From Steinernema hermaphroditum (lineage: Eukaryota > Nematoda > Chromadorea > Rhabditida > Steinernematidae): DNA of 64,000 bases. Location of the stretch: NCBI GenBank assembly GCA_030435675.1, contig CM059621.1, positions 11,346,001-11,410,000 of the forward strand, in the 5' to 3' direction. A program made the translations under genes and the position numbers. Each line of letters starts with the position of its first letter. Positions within the stretch are counted from its first letter, which is position 1. Shown here in pieces: positions 1 through 12,900 of the stretch. The notes under the pieces are model-generated. The model did no database searches and had not been told where the DNA came from. It saw only the letters and a list, made by a program, of their open reading frames with translations.

Positions 1-3000
1 TTTGAGTTGTAAGGTACGAATACAACTTACTAATCTTAAGTCTAGATAGTGAACTTCCGTCAGCAGATCCCCAACTTACCTAACTCATCGTTTCTTTCAT
101 TTTATTCGATTCGCCAAAACACTAAATTTGAGCTACTCAAGTGGCGTAATAACCTTGTAATACCTCAGACTGATCTCTGTCAAACATCCCTATCATCTTA
201 AGTGTCGTCGATTGCACTTTTATGGCTGCATTGATCTCTGAATTGAGTAGCAAGACCGATTTTGATCCTGAGCCTCTAGAGGCAAAACCACTCAGGACGA
301 CACGTGCCACCAATCCCAAACGTTCTTTGTACTAAAGTCTTCGGTAATGTAATATCTTCGCGCGCAGATCTCCGGTGGCGCCTCCGCACCTTCTTCTCTT
401 CCTTCTTATCTTATCGTCGGCGTCCGAATGTGTCGCCGACAGCGCGACGATCCGTCGCTTACTCGCGTTTACCGCCCGCCGTCCACTCCAACTTCTCACA
501 ACGCAACTTTACGGTCGCTTCTAATTAGCCGATTCTCTCAGAGGCACATCGACTTTCTAGTCCCAATCCCTTTGTGAATCCGAGATTTCGAGGATTAATT
601 CTGTTTTCGCCGCGCGAGAGAACAGAGCTCACCTGTGTTTTTGAATGTCACATAGGTCATAGAGTGGTTTCAAGGGGTGTTTCATGGGTTGCTGGTTCGA
701 TTTGTAACTATTTGAACTAAATGATCTTTCGGGTTTGTCTTACATTCGTTTCGAACTGCTTCGAACACTGTTCAGCTGTTTAGCCATTGACAGTGTATTG
801 ATTTTGACTGTTTCTATGAAGGCCATCATGGCGATGATTTGTACGCTCTTCTGAGAAAATTGGCTACATAGTTTGGATCCAAGATCTTGCTGTATGGTTC
901 TGGCCAGGTTCTTCAGGGTTTAAGTATCTATCTCTCTATATTGTGTATTTTTATACATTTATGTGTTGTATTTTTACATATATAGAAACATGAGATCAGT
1001 ATCAATTAATCTTTTTGTGGAATCCTCTACTGAGACGTGAACGTATGAGTGAACGTGAAAGTCGCATATTTTCAAAACTTTCGAAAGAGCAGCTCATGTG
1101 GTCCTGCATGTCAAGTTGGTGCCTAAAGATGCACAAAAACCGAGTTGCATCAATCGATAGAGAGCATGGTGCAACGGCCAAGTTGAGATTTACGGCCGCA
1201 AACCTGTAGAACGTTCGTTTACAACCGCTGTTTTCGTGTTTTTATCACTGCGGCCGAGTGCACCCCTAAATATCAGCTCGTTCCCGCGTTTGATTAATGA
1301 AAACAATCTTGTCAACTGTTTTCGATGGCGACGGAGTCGGAGTTTGGATCTCAAGGCTGTTCTCTCGTGGCTGTTTTCCCGTCGTTTGTTTTCGCCGAAT
1401 CGAGTCTCGGCCACCGCTATTGTGTCCTCGACATGAGTCACTTTGGTTTTTGTTTCGTAATAATCCAATATTGGGCGGAAACAAAACAAGCGTTGTTTAT
1501 CCAGGAAGGCGCCAGGGTCGGGACCGTACCAGAGGTCCATCGATTTGTCCTCCCCCAGTTAGGTTCCGAAATCCCGAAATAATTCAAACGCTTCCAATTA
1601 CACGATTATTCGTTTGCACTTAACCCACAAAATCGCCAATTTGTCGCACCAATTTGGTTTTTCCGCTTCCGCATGACGACATCGACATTTCGAGTTTAGC
1701 CCCTTTGCAGAAGATTGTAGTGGTAGGATACGGTAGCATATACACCGACTTTTGCTGCCTTCTTTTGTTCGATCTGCTTTGTTCTTAGGTGACTAAGGGT
1801 CTCTGTGAGTGGGAAAAAGAGGTTCGGTTCCTTCTCGGAGCTCTAGGATCGTGGCGATGAGTGTTGTCGATGGATTCGATAGGAACCATCAAGGGCATCT
1901 GGAGGACAACTTCTATTTACAGACCCAATGAAAAATATTTTTGTTTTCTGTAGATTTCGATCGCAGTGTTAAGTTGCGAATTAGTAATCATCTTCCTCGT
2001 GATCGTCTTCGCCGTTTCTGGACATCCCTTTTTGGCAAATACACAAAATTTGTGATGTTTGTTGGGGTACTATCATCTGAGGGGCCATTGTGTGGTCCAC
2101 CTACTGCCTCCTCACGTCATCCGATGAATAACACTTCTGTTCTTGCTAAACCAATATTTAGACGATGATGTGCTTTCTTGACAAAAGACTGTTTTCCGGT
2201 GCCTTTTTTGTTTTTACTGTGACGATCCAGGAGATGATGCCAGCCTTTGCATCCACCAAAATGGTCACTTTGCTTCCTTCGTCCATCGCTTTTTGCCATC
2301 ATGTACCCACTCTCCTCTTTTGTATCCTTCGGCGACTGTCCAAACGGACGCATCGATCGCCGCGGCGATCGGTTTGTTCAGCGCCTAACCGCTGCGCTTG
2401 CAACGGTTCGCCTTCGAAATGTTCTGTTTGCTTTTTCCTTCCAAATCGGACTCTTGGTCGCCGCGCACTCTTCACGTGCGCCCCTTATCACGCCGCTCCT
2501 CTGCCTCGGGTGCTTTCGCTCCCATCGGCCCCATCGGGTCTTCTGAGGGATCCGAACAAAGCCGAGCCTCCGTTTCCCACTAATTGTTATGCAAATCGGC
2601 GTTTTCACCGAAGAGCGCCTGAGAAAGAAGGAGGACGTTCTAATTGACGTTTCGTTTTTGTCGATCCGGAGAAGAGCCTCCGTTTGTGTCCGGCGCCAAT
2701 TAGCGCCGACTGACCACAGAACGGAGGCTAGGAGGTGACACGGCGACTCTGCATCGCTGATAACCGGGGTCACTCGCTCAGATAAAAGAGCGCCGAGAGG
2801 GATCTCTGTGCTCTCCATCGATTCATCCAAAGGAGCACTTTGCAGCGCTGTTTACTGCAGAAAGTCTTTTTCCGCGAGATTCTCACCGTGATTCGATCGA
2901 TCGCGCCGATTTGTGTAAGAAGACACAACATTTGTTTATCGCCGCTACAACAATCTCAAGCATTCTAGGCGTGGCCCGGGCAGTTAAACGTCAAATTGGG

Positions 3001-3984
3001 ACCGGAACTTTCTGCAACGTTTCAGAAAGCTTTTGGGAAACTGATGGTCATGTTGATGTAGAGAGGGCGCCTCTGGACCGGGATCTCAAAACATGTAGTT
3101 TACTTGGGGACCGGAAGTAGGGGCAGATCTGACAGAGTGACACACCTTGGAGTTTGAAGTTTACTTAGGGCCCCTCCAATTTTTATGGAAATCCGTGTGT
3201 TTGTGATGGAAAGCATTACCTTAAACGGCACTAGATTGAGATCTTCTTATACTAACCAGACGGCTATTAGGGATACAGCGTGTGAATCTTTTTACTGATG
3301 GACTTATTCTAAATCGTGCGAATGTAAATAGAAAACAAACTAAATAGAATGCGCTGGATTTGCTTGTCTGACATTTGGATAATCTTCTTTATCCGGGATC
3401 CTTAAGGAACATAATCGTATCTTCGTTGACAAACAATATTCGTCGATAAATAACACTCGATTTCCACATAGTACTACTGTTAGAAGTGCGGTTGGATCAG
3501 TGAGTAATGGCGACGTTCTACTTGGATCTTTTTTGAGTATTTTGAGGAAACGTAGTGCCCAGTCGTCTGGTCTTCTAGACCTTCTTTTTCTCGCCTCATG
3601 TAAGCGCCGTCTTCTTTCCTCATATTCCACTTGTAGTTGACGCATTCGGTCCTTTTTTATTTGGGTACAATTCCCGAAAATGACGCCCAACTCAGCTTTT
3701 TTCGTCCAATTTTTGCAGTTTCCACACGCACCTATCTAGGCGACACCTATCTAGGCGCCTTCTGGCCGGCGATTTCCCTTTATTTCGTCTTTCCTTGCAC
3801 CGTACCTTCGAGATCCGTCCTCCGATAAGTCTCCAAGTGGCGTCACTTCCGCCCTCTTCAGATTCTCTACAGTCGCTTTGGGGGCGTGAGAGGAAGGAGC
3901 GGAAGGGCGCGTCTCTGCAAAAGGCCCGGGCCTAAGGGCCACAAATCACGGCGCAGGTGCCAATTTGAGAGTTCTCTGTTTCAG
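1..3984. other. No supported gene; probable upstream or intronic DNA of the 4-18 kb gene
   Basis: Short open frames occur on both strands, but none combines plausible codon use with splice sites that fit a neighbour. An 85-codon frame at 1325-1582 is the most protein-like and has no supporting context. A 14-bp direct tandem duplication (cacctatctaggcg, twice) lies near 3732-3760. The stretch most likely holds promoter or intron sequence for the plus-strand gene whose first credible exon starts at 3985. Confidence 0.5.
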
Positions 3985-6900
3985 CTGCGCAGTGCAGTGC
4001 TGCGCAACTCATCCTCTGCATCGGCGAGTGGACTCTCACTACGCAGGCGACGTCGAAGCGCAGCCGAGTGCCCAACGAGACCGTCACGCTGGAATGCTCC
4101 ATTGTGAGGTAAGATCGCCGACCATGAATTACAGCTTTCTGCAAAACGCCCTTTAGTCAAAACACTCATTTAAATTCATTTTGAATGAGACTCTTGGCGG
4201 CCCCTTCTTGTACTTGCGATCAAGATACGGGCGGAAGATCAAAGGGAACATGGGAAGCAATCACAGATCTCAAAAAAACCTCTCTTCGGCTCCGTCAAGA
4301 AGCGAAACTTTAAACACAAAATAACTCCTTCTTGCAAAGTAGATGTTTCACACTCCCATGCATTTTAATTTGCCTTGCAAACGCAGAATTGCCCACCTTC
4401 AACCTCTAGGCCATCGATCAGACTGGGAAAACAATTTGTGTGGGGCTTGGTGCCACTCCGAAGTTCGTGACGACTTGGGAGGGACCGGGAGGGCCAGTGA
4501 TTGAGCATCGGGTCTCTTCTATGTCCCTTGATCAAGCTCTTTTTCCCATTTGATGTTCTAAAATCGATCATATTTTGCTCTTCCTTATGTCCGGTGTTGC
4601 GACAATTCGAAAGCGCTCCAAGACCAAATGTCCTTTCCTCATCGTTTCCTCTTTCAGAAGCCGCAAACAGTCCGTCCCGAAATCAGCGCCGATCGACAGC
4701 GATCCGCGCGAAGCGCCGCGGTGGCCACGCCCCTCCGCTGAGTACAGTACCCCCTCCTCGTCCTCCTCAGCCGTAGCCGAGCCCTCTGACGGTCGTCTAC
4801 AGTCGCCTTCGACGATGAACGCCACCGCGCGCCCTGACGATGCCGCGAAGTTCTTCGGGACTCCGCAGTCGGCGCCTCCTCTCACGGGTTCCTCCTCGCA
4901 GTTTGAAGTCTTTCACTACCCTTCTTCTGGTCCTCCTCCGGTGCGTTGTCCCGACGTGCGTGCATAACCACTTGTGTAGACGGTGGAGGATGGTCATGTT
5001 CTGCGCCCCTTCAAGTTTCGGTCGGAAAAGGGTCCCTTTTGGATAGATTCCACGATTCAATGATAAACATGTAATTTCGGGGTGCTTTCGCCCTTTTCCC
5101 TATTTCGTCTGGGATCCATAAATCCTCCGAACAAGGAACGATCACTTCTGATCATTTCCTCCGCCTTCTTCCGCCGCCCTTCGCCCCTCCCGCGCACCTT
5201 TGACCGCTTCTTTTCAGAGTGCTTTCCTACCTCCTCCTTCGATGTCCTCCCAGCTTCTCTCAGAATCGCCTCCCCAAGTCGAAATCAATCCTAAAACGGG
5301 AAAACCGAAGCGTCCTCGGAAACCTCGAGCCCCCCGGGCCACCACCACCCGCAAGAAGTCGGCTCCCCAGCCGTCTACCGTAGTCCCTGATGACATCGCG
5401 ATGCCACCACCGTACTCCATGCCGCGGCAGTTGCCCACTATGAAGGCGCCCTGGGAGACGGGACTAACGTACCCCACGGGTCAGGCGCGGGACACGATGC
5501 TGAAGGTAGGAGGTGTGGAGGGGCTTCTTCTTGAGCCTCTTCTTCTTCAGACGCTTCTCCAGGCGGCGCCCTCTTCGGGAGTCTCCACAATGGAAGCGCC
5601 TCCCGCCAGCCGCACTATGAAGTCGCCGGTTCCTCGAGATGCCACTTCTTCGGTCGCGAGCTCCGCCCTCTGGCTCCAGAAGACGAGCACTCCTACGATG
5701 CTCCCGCCACCTGGAGCCCCTTCGAGTACAACGTAAGGGCATTTGTGGAAGGGGCTACGATGACTTCGGTCAAAAATCATCGATCAGAGACGCATGACTA
5801 AGATAATGGTGCAAAGCATTGCCACGCAATGTTTCATGACACAGTTTTTACACAAAAAAGAAACCTTCTTCTTCTCAAAACAATAAAAAGTCTTTTCTTC
5901 TTTCTCTCTTTTTCGAGTCTTTCTCCGATTGGTGGCCTCATAGAACTCCATATTCTCCATACTACGATTCCTTCCCCTTCCCAAACAAATACTCTAGGTC
6001 TGCGGCCTCTAGGATCTCTAGTCTCTAGTCTCAAAACCTGCAAATTATAGTCTTTCTCTTTGGACCCAATTAAAATCGCCGTGGGACCGTTCCTGGAACT
6101 GACTTGAGAGCTCAAAGGTCACCTAGTGCGCATTCTTAAACGGACTTTGATCTTGATCCTCACCATCTCATCCACCTCGAGACCTTTCAGGAACTCGTCG
6201 ATGCTGGCCCGACTCCTCGAGCCGCCTTCGACGCCGCCATCGCTCGGCGCGTCGCAGACGGCCGCCGAAGAGGCCGTCGAGCCTTCGACGCCGACGAAGA
6301 CACGGCGCCAGGTACCGAAGGAGCCGCGGAAGAGAGCGCCCAGAAGGTGAGAAGCGTTTATTCGCACGAAAGGGAAATCAACATTCGGATTAGCATGGAT
6401 TCATGGGACGGGTTACGGTAGAGGGAAACGCGCGTGAGGCATTCAGAGGACGCTGCAGGACTTTTTCTCCTGGAAAGGATTGTGGCTGTCGGAGGGTCCG
6501 CTGAGGAGTGTGTCCTTCGGCTTCTCGCGCTCGCAGTACTCCATGAGGCTAAAAGGGACATCTAGACCACACACGACGGGGACTCACTCGTTGGAGCACT
6601 CGGAGACCTTCTTGCGGACGACGCTCGCTTCGGCGCGGAGCTGCTCGATCTGGGCTCGCATGGCGTCCATGGCTGACTGAAATGCCGAGACCTTTAGGTA
6701 AGAAGGAGCTGCCGGGCGCCCAGGAATGCTCAGGTTGGGAGGAGGAGAGATCCATGGAAACGGCGCGCGCGACAAAAACGAATTATGAACGCTATTTTCC
6801 GTCTTCCAGTGGGGCGTTTACCCACAACAATTAGCGCGCTCCGCACAGATGCGTCCCCGGCGGCGTCGAGGAACCTTCCTCCGGTCTCCGGAGGACCGAG

Positions 6901-9900
6901 GCGACGTCGAGGGGCGCCTGGAGAGACCGGAGGGTCGCCACGGCAACTGCGGCAGCTGCGGAAACGAACGAATTAATTGGGTATTCATGAGAACGGCCGG
7001 GGGAAGCGGTTACGCCAGGTTAGGCGAGCAGGCGGAGGAGAGGAGGTGCGGCCGAGTACGCGGGGCCCGAGGGGCGAGAGGGCGCCAAGAAGCTCGGCTC
7101 CTGGGTAGCCGAGGGCAAACAAGGGATACGGTGCACAGGGCTCAACTCAGCTGTTTTGGATTCCTGCAGAAGACGGAAGCGGAGCTCTGTTTTCCTTCTG
7201 CAAACGCCGCTAATTGGCCGCGTCCAGCGTTTCCCGGTGCTAATTAGATATTTCCCACGTAGGAATGGCCAATTATTTACGATAGCCTTGTGGCGCAGCC
7301 GAGTCGCGCACCCCTAACCGACCGAAGACCGGAACGGCATCTTTGTTTTGTCCGGCGGACAAACAACATGTTTACTCGGAAGAGCTAAGTCATCTTTAAG
7401 GATCACTAATTAGCACGAGGAACAGTCGGAAAGCAGTCAGGCAGTGCAAGAAGGCGAGGAAACTAAAGGTCACGTCGTTCTGTGAATGGCATAATCTCTT
7501 CGGAGTAGAAGGGCTGAAACATTCCATGGCATATGAGGCTTCTTGGATAGCCACGATGGCGATAATGATTCAAATCTTTGTTGAAGCTTTTATTTTTGGT
7601 TGAAAAGTGCTTTCATAAAACCCTAGCAGGATGGAATTCCACAGTCCCAACCATTTGGAAACAAAGCACTGCAGCTGCATACCTTTGTCCATGCCTATCC
7701 TTCACTACTTTTTGACTAACTGACATTCCTGTTAGTCGGAATGGTAGCCAATTTCTAGAAACTTGCATGTTCATCTCTATGAAGATCTTGTTTGAACATC
7801 GAAAACATGTCAATCAGTCACTTTTACGAGGCACTGAGGATCTCGGTCTTCGATCAGAGATCCTCCTCTGTACTTTCCGACAAAAGAACGCCAAAAGGAC
7901 AGAGGTCAAAAGTTATTATCCTAATCTAACGGAATTTGCCTGGATAACAAAAATATTTACAAAGCAACTTCGATGAAAACAACTCCAGGAAGCGTCACTC
8001 CTCATCCCAACCCGCTCGCGTGCACGCCTGGCCATGACGTCATCACTTCACCTTGTACACTTCCAGTTCTGTCCCTCAGAGATGGAACTCTCGAAGACGC
8101 CGCGGATTAGCTTCCGATCCCCTCGTGTTTACAAACCTTTTCCCTCCGTCGCCTCGTCTCCACCGTACCCCGAAACACCTCCTTCCAGCAGCACGCCTAA
8201 CGCCGCCACCAGCCCTCCTTCTGGCCCTAACTCCGTCCATTCCCAAAAACAAGCTCCAATTGTCAACATGTTTTTGTTTTTCCCGCCTTTTCTGCCCTAG
8301 AACTCCTTTTTCGGCGACGATTTGTGGCGCCCACCACCCGGATCGCCCCGAAACTTCGATCCCCGGCTCCCCGAGGACGTCGACTCCGTTTTCCATTAAA
8401 ACTGCGCCGTTCGATTATGAGGGGGCCGGAAGCGCTCGTTTGTCCCTCCCTGTTTGTTGTCCCGTTTTTAATTAATTTTGTCACTTTTATGCGTGTTCAC
8501 ACCAGTTCTACGGGAAAAACAAACTTGTTTTCGATGTGTCGGATTGAGTGTGGACTCCTTCTCGTTATTTGCTTTTCTGGATAGCGTTCGGGATGGCATT
8601 CAAGCGAATAATCTGAACCAGCTTCTTTACCTTAATGTCTTCTGCTTTTCTGGCGACTATTATGACTCAGATTCTAGGTGTCGCGATAAGTATCCACATC
8701 ACCTAAAAGCGTCTTCGCGTTAAGTGGAAAGCATGTGAAATGAAATCCATAAATTCGGATGAAAACACGGTTTCCCTGTGTTTTTCTTAGGCTTAAAATT
8801 GGGGATTCGAATCTCATCTGTTAAATCAGAAACGATCTCATCTCATGATTGATTCTTTTATGGAATCATATTCTAAACTGCAGTCTTAAGACAAATTTTT
8901 TAAAAACGACTTTTCAACTAATTTTGGAGGATTATCCCACTTGAGAAATGGAGGATAGAGGATGCAAAACCTTGCCAAACATCTTAGTCACTCATAAGAA
9001 ACTGGCATCATATGAGAATTAGCCTCATGAATCACTCCATCACATCAGGCTTCTGCCGCTGGAAACGTGAGAAAACTTTCTTTAACGCCAATGAGAAATT
9101 ATAATAAGCCGAAGGTATTATATCGTTCTTGAGAGCCTGCCTTGGGCAAAGCATCACCACCTGACATTGCCATTTACCTCCATGAATCATATCCATTATG
9201 CATTCTTCTTTGAACGTCATCGGCTTGGCGCTACAAGCGAAGTGACGTGGAGTGGATTGTTTGTAGCCCCGCGCGTGCCTCTAATTGGAGAGAGAGCTTG
9301 ACGTGTGTCAGAAGGCGAGATGGCGGCGTTTACAAATGTCACATAATTGGACAAAACAAAGGAGGACTTTGGATTCGAAAACAAAAGAGCTTTATGAGAT
9401 CAGCTTTGCGTCACTTTTTGTATTTACGAAAGACCAGAGTCCACCTGATATCGTTAGTTTTCTTCAAATTTGAGTCCTTCCAAAACGACGAAACATTCTC
9501 CTTCAGGATGTCAAACATTTCTGGAGTCAGCCAATCCAATGTGCGTCACTTCGGTGTTTACGAGGAAAAAAGTCTTCGATTCACAATGCGAAGACACTGG
9601 AAAGCTCCTTATCACCTGTCTTTATGCCGACTGCAGTCAGAAATAGAATTCCATAAAAGAATTAATCCCGAGACGCTACGTTTGCTCGTCTTCTTCTTCT
9701 CAACGGATCGACATAAACATGCAGGACAGGTTGCGGCCTCTGCTCCAGAGATCAATCTTCGCCTGATCTCGCGATAAACAGTCCTAAACGTGTCCTTCTC
9801 GACCTCCCCGAAGGTGTCGCCTAGATGTTGTTTTTCTCGTTACTCTCTGATCGCCTGTGGCGCCAACGTGACTTCTCCCCTCGTGGCTGCGCCCGTTCAG

Positions 9901-12900
9901 AAGAACGCGGAAGCGACCCGTAGTTATGGCCCTAATGTAAGGCTTTCGGACTGCACGCGAGCGCACAAAAAACGTCGCAGGACCACCCACCTCGCAGCTC
10001 CCAAAGGGCATCGATCGCCTGAATTATTCAGAGCCGTGCGCACGGCGACAATCCGCGCGAATCTTTGTTTTCCTCCAACTTCTTCTTCTCGAGGCGCGCG
10101 ATATTTATTGCCCAGTCGTACCACTCGTTTACGCGTGCGCAAAACAAAAACATCGGACTCCGTCGTGGCAGGACCGGCGCCTTTCCGAGAATTGATTCCT
10201 GTAGCCCACTCAGCGCTTTTTTTTGGTGGCCAAAAGAGGGGGAAGGGAATGCCCTAGGCGGAAGTAGTCCGAAACGGAAATTGGAACAAGTTTCTTGGAA
10301 CGCTTATTTGCTCTAGGAGTGCACGCGCTATTTCGGGAATTCTCTAACAAATCGACAAACTAGAGGCTGGCGTTTCGCAACGTGAATTTCCTGTTGTTGT
10401 CGAGAGCCGGTCGCTTCGGGACCGGCTGAGTCATCGTGTTATTCCATTCCATATGCATTCCTAACGGAATAATTTATGGTAACACCTTGCGAGCAACAAA
10501 AACGACAGAAAAACAAGAGAGCGAAGATTGAAGGAGTAGGAGTAGGAGGGCAAGATACTGGGAATTCCTAAAGCCTTTGGAGAAAATTACGGTATTCTGC
10601 TGAATCACTCCAGCCGCAGTGTGTAGTTTCCTTTCCCCAGAAGGTGGACATTAGAGTTCGATATAATTGGCTAGACTCTTTCGAAAGGTCCCACACGTTA
10701 GGTCATGTTTCTAGGAAGTTCTCATAGTACATGCACTATCTTTAGCCTCTCTCGTAGATGGAAATCCAAATCCAAATGGGAGTTTTCTGTTTTTCTGACT
10801 CACTCCATCCTCTTATCACTTATTCATACCAGATGAATAATGCATATTTTGTCCGTTTTGTCCGAAACCTCAGAATACAAAACATTTAGCGAGTACAATC
10901 ACCAAAAACAAAAGCACAAAAGAAAACAAAAGGTTATCACACCGATTCACAGGCGGATCACCTTTTTCTGTGTACTACGCCTAGCAACCTTTACAAATTC
11001 TTGCAATCAGGCTGTTCTTGTGCCTCTTTTCCCACCACTGTTTGCTCAAAACAAAGCGACAAACATCTTCTAAGGGAGTATGGTTCGAATAATATTTTTC
11101 CAACCGCTTTCATAACAATTACTAGCAGGTACAAACTCTATTCTTGTAGCCCGTCCCCACCAACGCTGTTGCTGGTGTTAATTGAAAACAGAGCTCAGAA
11201 TAACGGCTTCTAGAGGCCGGTCCATTCCCACCGAGCGGCTTTGAGTAAAAGAATCCAATGTTCGGTACCGTAACAGATCTTATTTTTGGAAAATCGGGCC
11301 CGAATGATCGAATGAATTTATTAAATGTAAATGCGTTTGTGACTATAATTTATTTAGTATTTATATCTATAAGCTATTTAGTTGACTATATATAACTATA
11401 ATAATTACGTTTGAAGGACATTATTCTAATTCACTTAGTTTGGCTTCGATGTGTTTGAATCACATGTTCAGAGCATAGAGCCTTCTTCGGTTCGGAGTTG
11501 GCTTAAGTGAGCCGCGCAGGTGGTCGGTCTTCGATGTCCCCGGCTTAGGCTTAGTCTTAATGATCTTCTTGGTCAAACGTTGGCTCCCAGCCGGGGTCAT
11601 CATGCCTACAACGACGGCCAAGAACCACTGAAAGACCCAACGAATTTCCGACAAGTAGATAAGCTCTCCGTTTTTCGTACTTCGTTCCCATTGTTCTCCC
11701 TTTGGTAGCCACCTTCTCTGCCTTGCACGGAGAACCCTCCTTTACAATCCCCTACAAACGAAGTCACATGAGCCGTTCGGTCCCTCGCTCACCGCTCAGA
11801 GTCCACACCTAACCGTTCCCACCGATATTTACAGAAAACAAAAGCCACAAAAACAGCTTTGGGAAAGGACGTTTCGAAAACAATTCCAGGAGAAGTTTTC
11901 TATTCTTACCGGCGTCCAAACAGTCGCGTTGTTTTCTTGTTTTCCGGTCGCTTTTTTCCACCGGAAAAACAACAAACAAACCGCAGTGGCACACACCGAG
12001 TCATCAGAAGGTAAACAGGGCGTGATCACTTCCTAAAATGTCAAAAGTGGCATTTCACAGCGAAGGCACTCTTTGTTCTCTTCTCTCGGATTAGGCTTTG
12101 ACGCTTTGTTTGTTTTCGTGTTTTCGACGGCGCCTTATTGAGCAGAAGGAGATTGCGTCGAAGTTTCTTTTATACACGGCGCCGAACCCGAAATGGGTTC
12201 TCTGACGAGGAGCCCGCGCTGCTGGACGCGCACTTCCGCGTCATTAGATCAGATGTTCCTGAATATGAGACCAATTATGGCTTTATCCGTTGGGTGTGCC
12301 TGGGGCGATGGTGAGGTTTCGATGGAAACCTTGCTTCCCGGAGAGAACGTCACTATTTGAGATCTGATGGATCTTTTTGATATATGTTGTGGAATTGCTA
12401 CATAAAAGGGATTTCTGCACAAGTACGGTAGCCCAGGCCACCGTTCCGGAGCACGCTCTGCGGATAGAGGCTTTAATACGACACCACAATCCGTTGTTTT
12501 CTCTTTTGTGTTTGGCATTTGGAACGTACAAATGCGCTCATCGGATAATAGCCGACGGCTTGGACCAACTCTTCATTTACCTAATGTGTTTGGGTAGGCA
12601 GAAGAGCGCTGTGGAAGGTAGAAAGCAACGCCATGTGATCGCCTTTCGGTGTGCGTAAGCGAATCCGGGCAGGCATGCATCCCGGCCTCTCCTCCAAATC
12701 CGCATAATCGCATTGGTGACGTCGATTCCTGCGCACTCACCGCTTCTATTTACGCGCGACTTTCCGTTTTCGTGCGTCGTCGTCGGAACATAATTGAATT
12801 GATAACGAGAGCCGGCGTTACATCGATTCCCACCTGTCCCCTAGGGGACCCTCCGGCACCGACCGTCCCAGGCCTAATCCGCTCGTTTCAGTTCGAAGGC

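Larger units (their letters stand above)
6347..12891 (+). other. 6.5-kb intron of the coregulator-like gene, containing nested genes
   Basis: The interval lies between donor AG|gtgaga and acceptor gtttcag|T. It contains the antisense G-gamma gene (6443-6670) and the candidate small gene at 8082-8399. A 36-nt possible cassette exon at 9901-9936 is flanked by cccgttcag and gtaagg. Its length is a multiple of three and, in the phase required by the host gene, it is open and basic at its start (RTRKRP). The rest (8400-9900, 9937-12891) shows no coding signal I can support. Confidence 0.45.

Noticed and set aside
1325..1582. 85-codon frame starting MATESEFG
   Set aside because: It might be a first exon, but no donor joins it in phase to 3985 or 4658.
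5551..5732. Alternative reading of the exon ending in SPFEYN
   Set aside because: It looks protein-like but needs a 38-bp intron and breaks phase with the next exons. The chosen frame fits 5505, 6191, 6346 and 12892.
6191..6346. Reading of this exon beginning ELVDAG
   Set aside because: It would require phase 0 at both ends, whereas the downstream exon at 12892 needs phase 2, which only the LARLL-containing frame gives.
9247..9777. 176-codon plus frame
   Set aside because: It has random-looking composition, no acceptor or donor, and no conserved motif.
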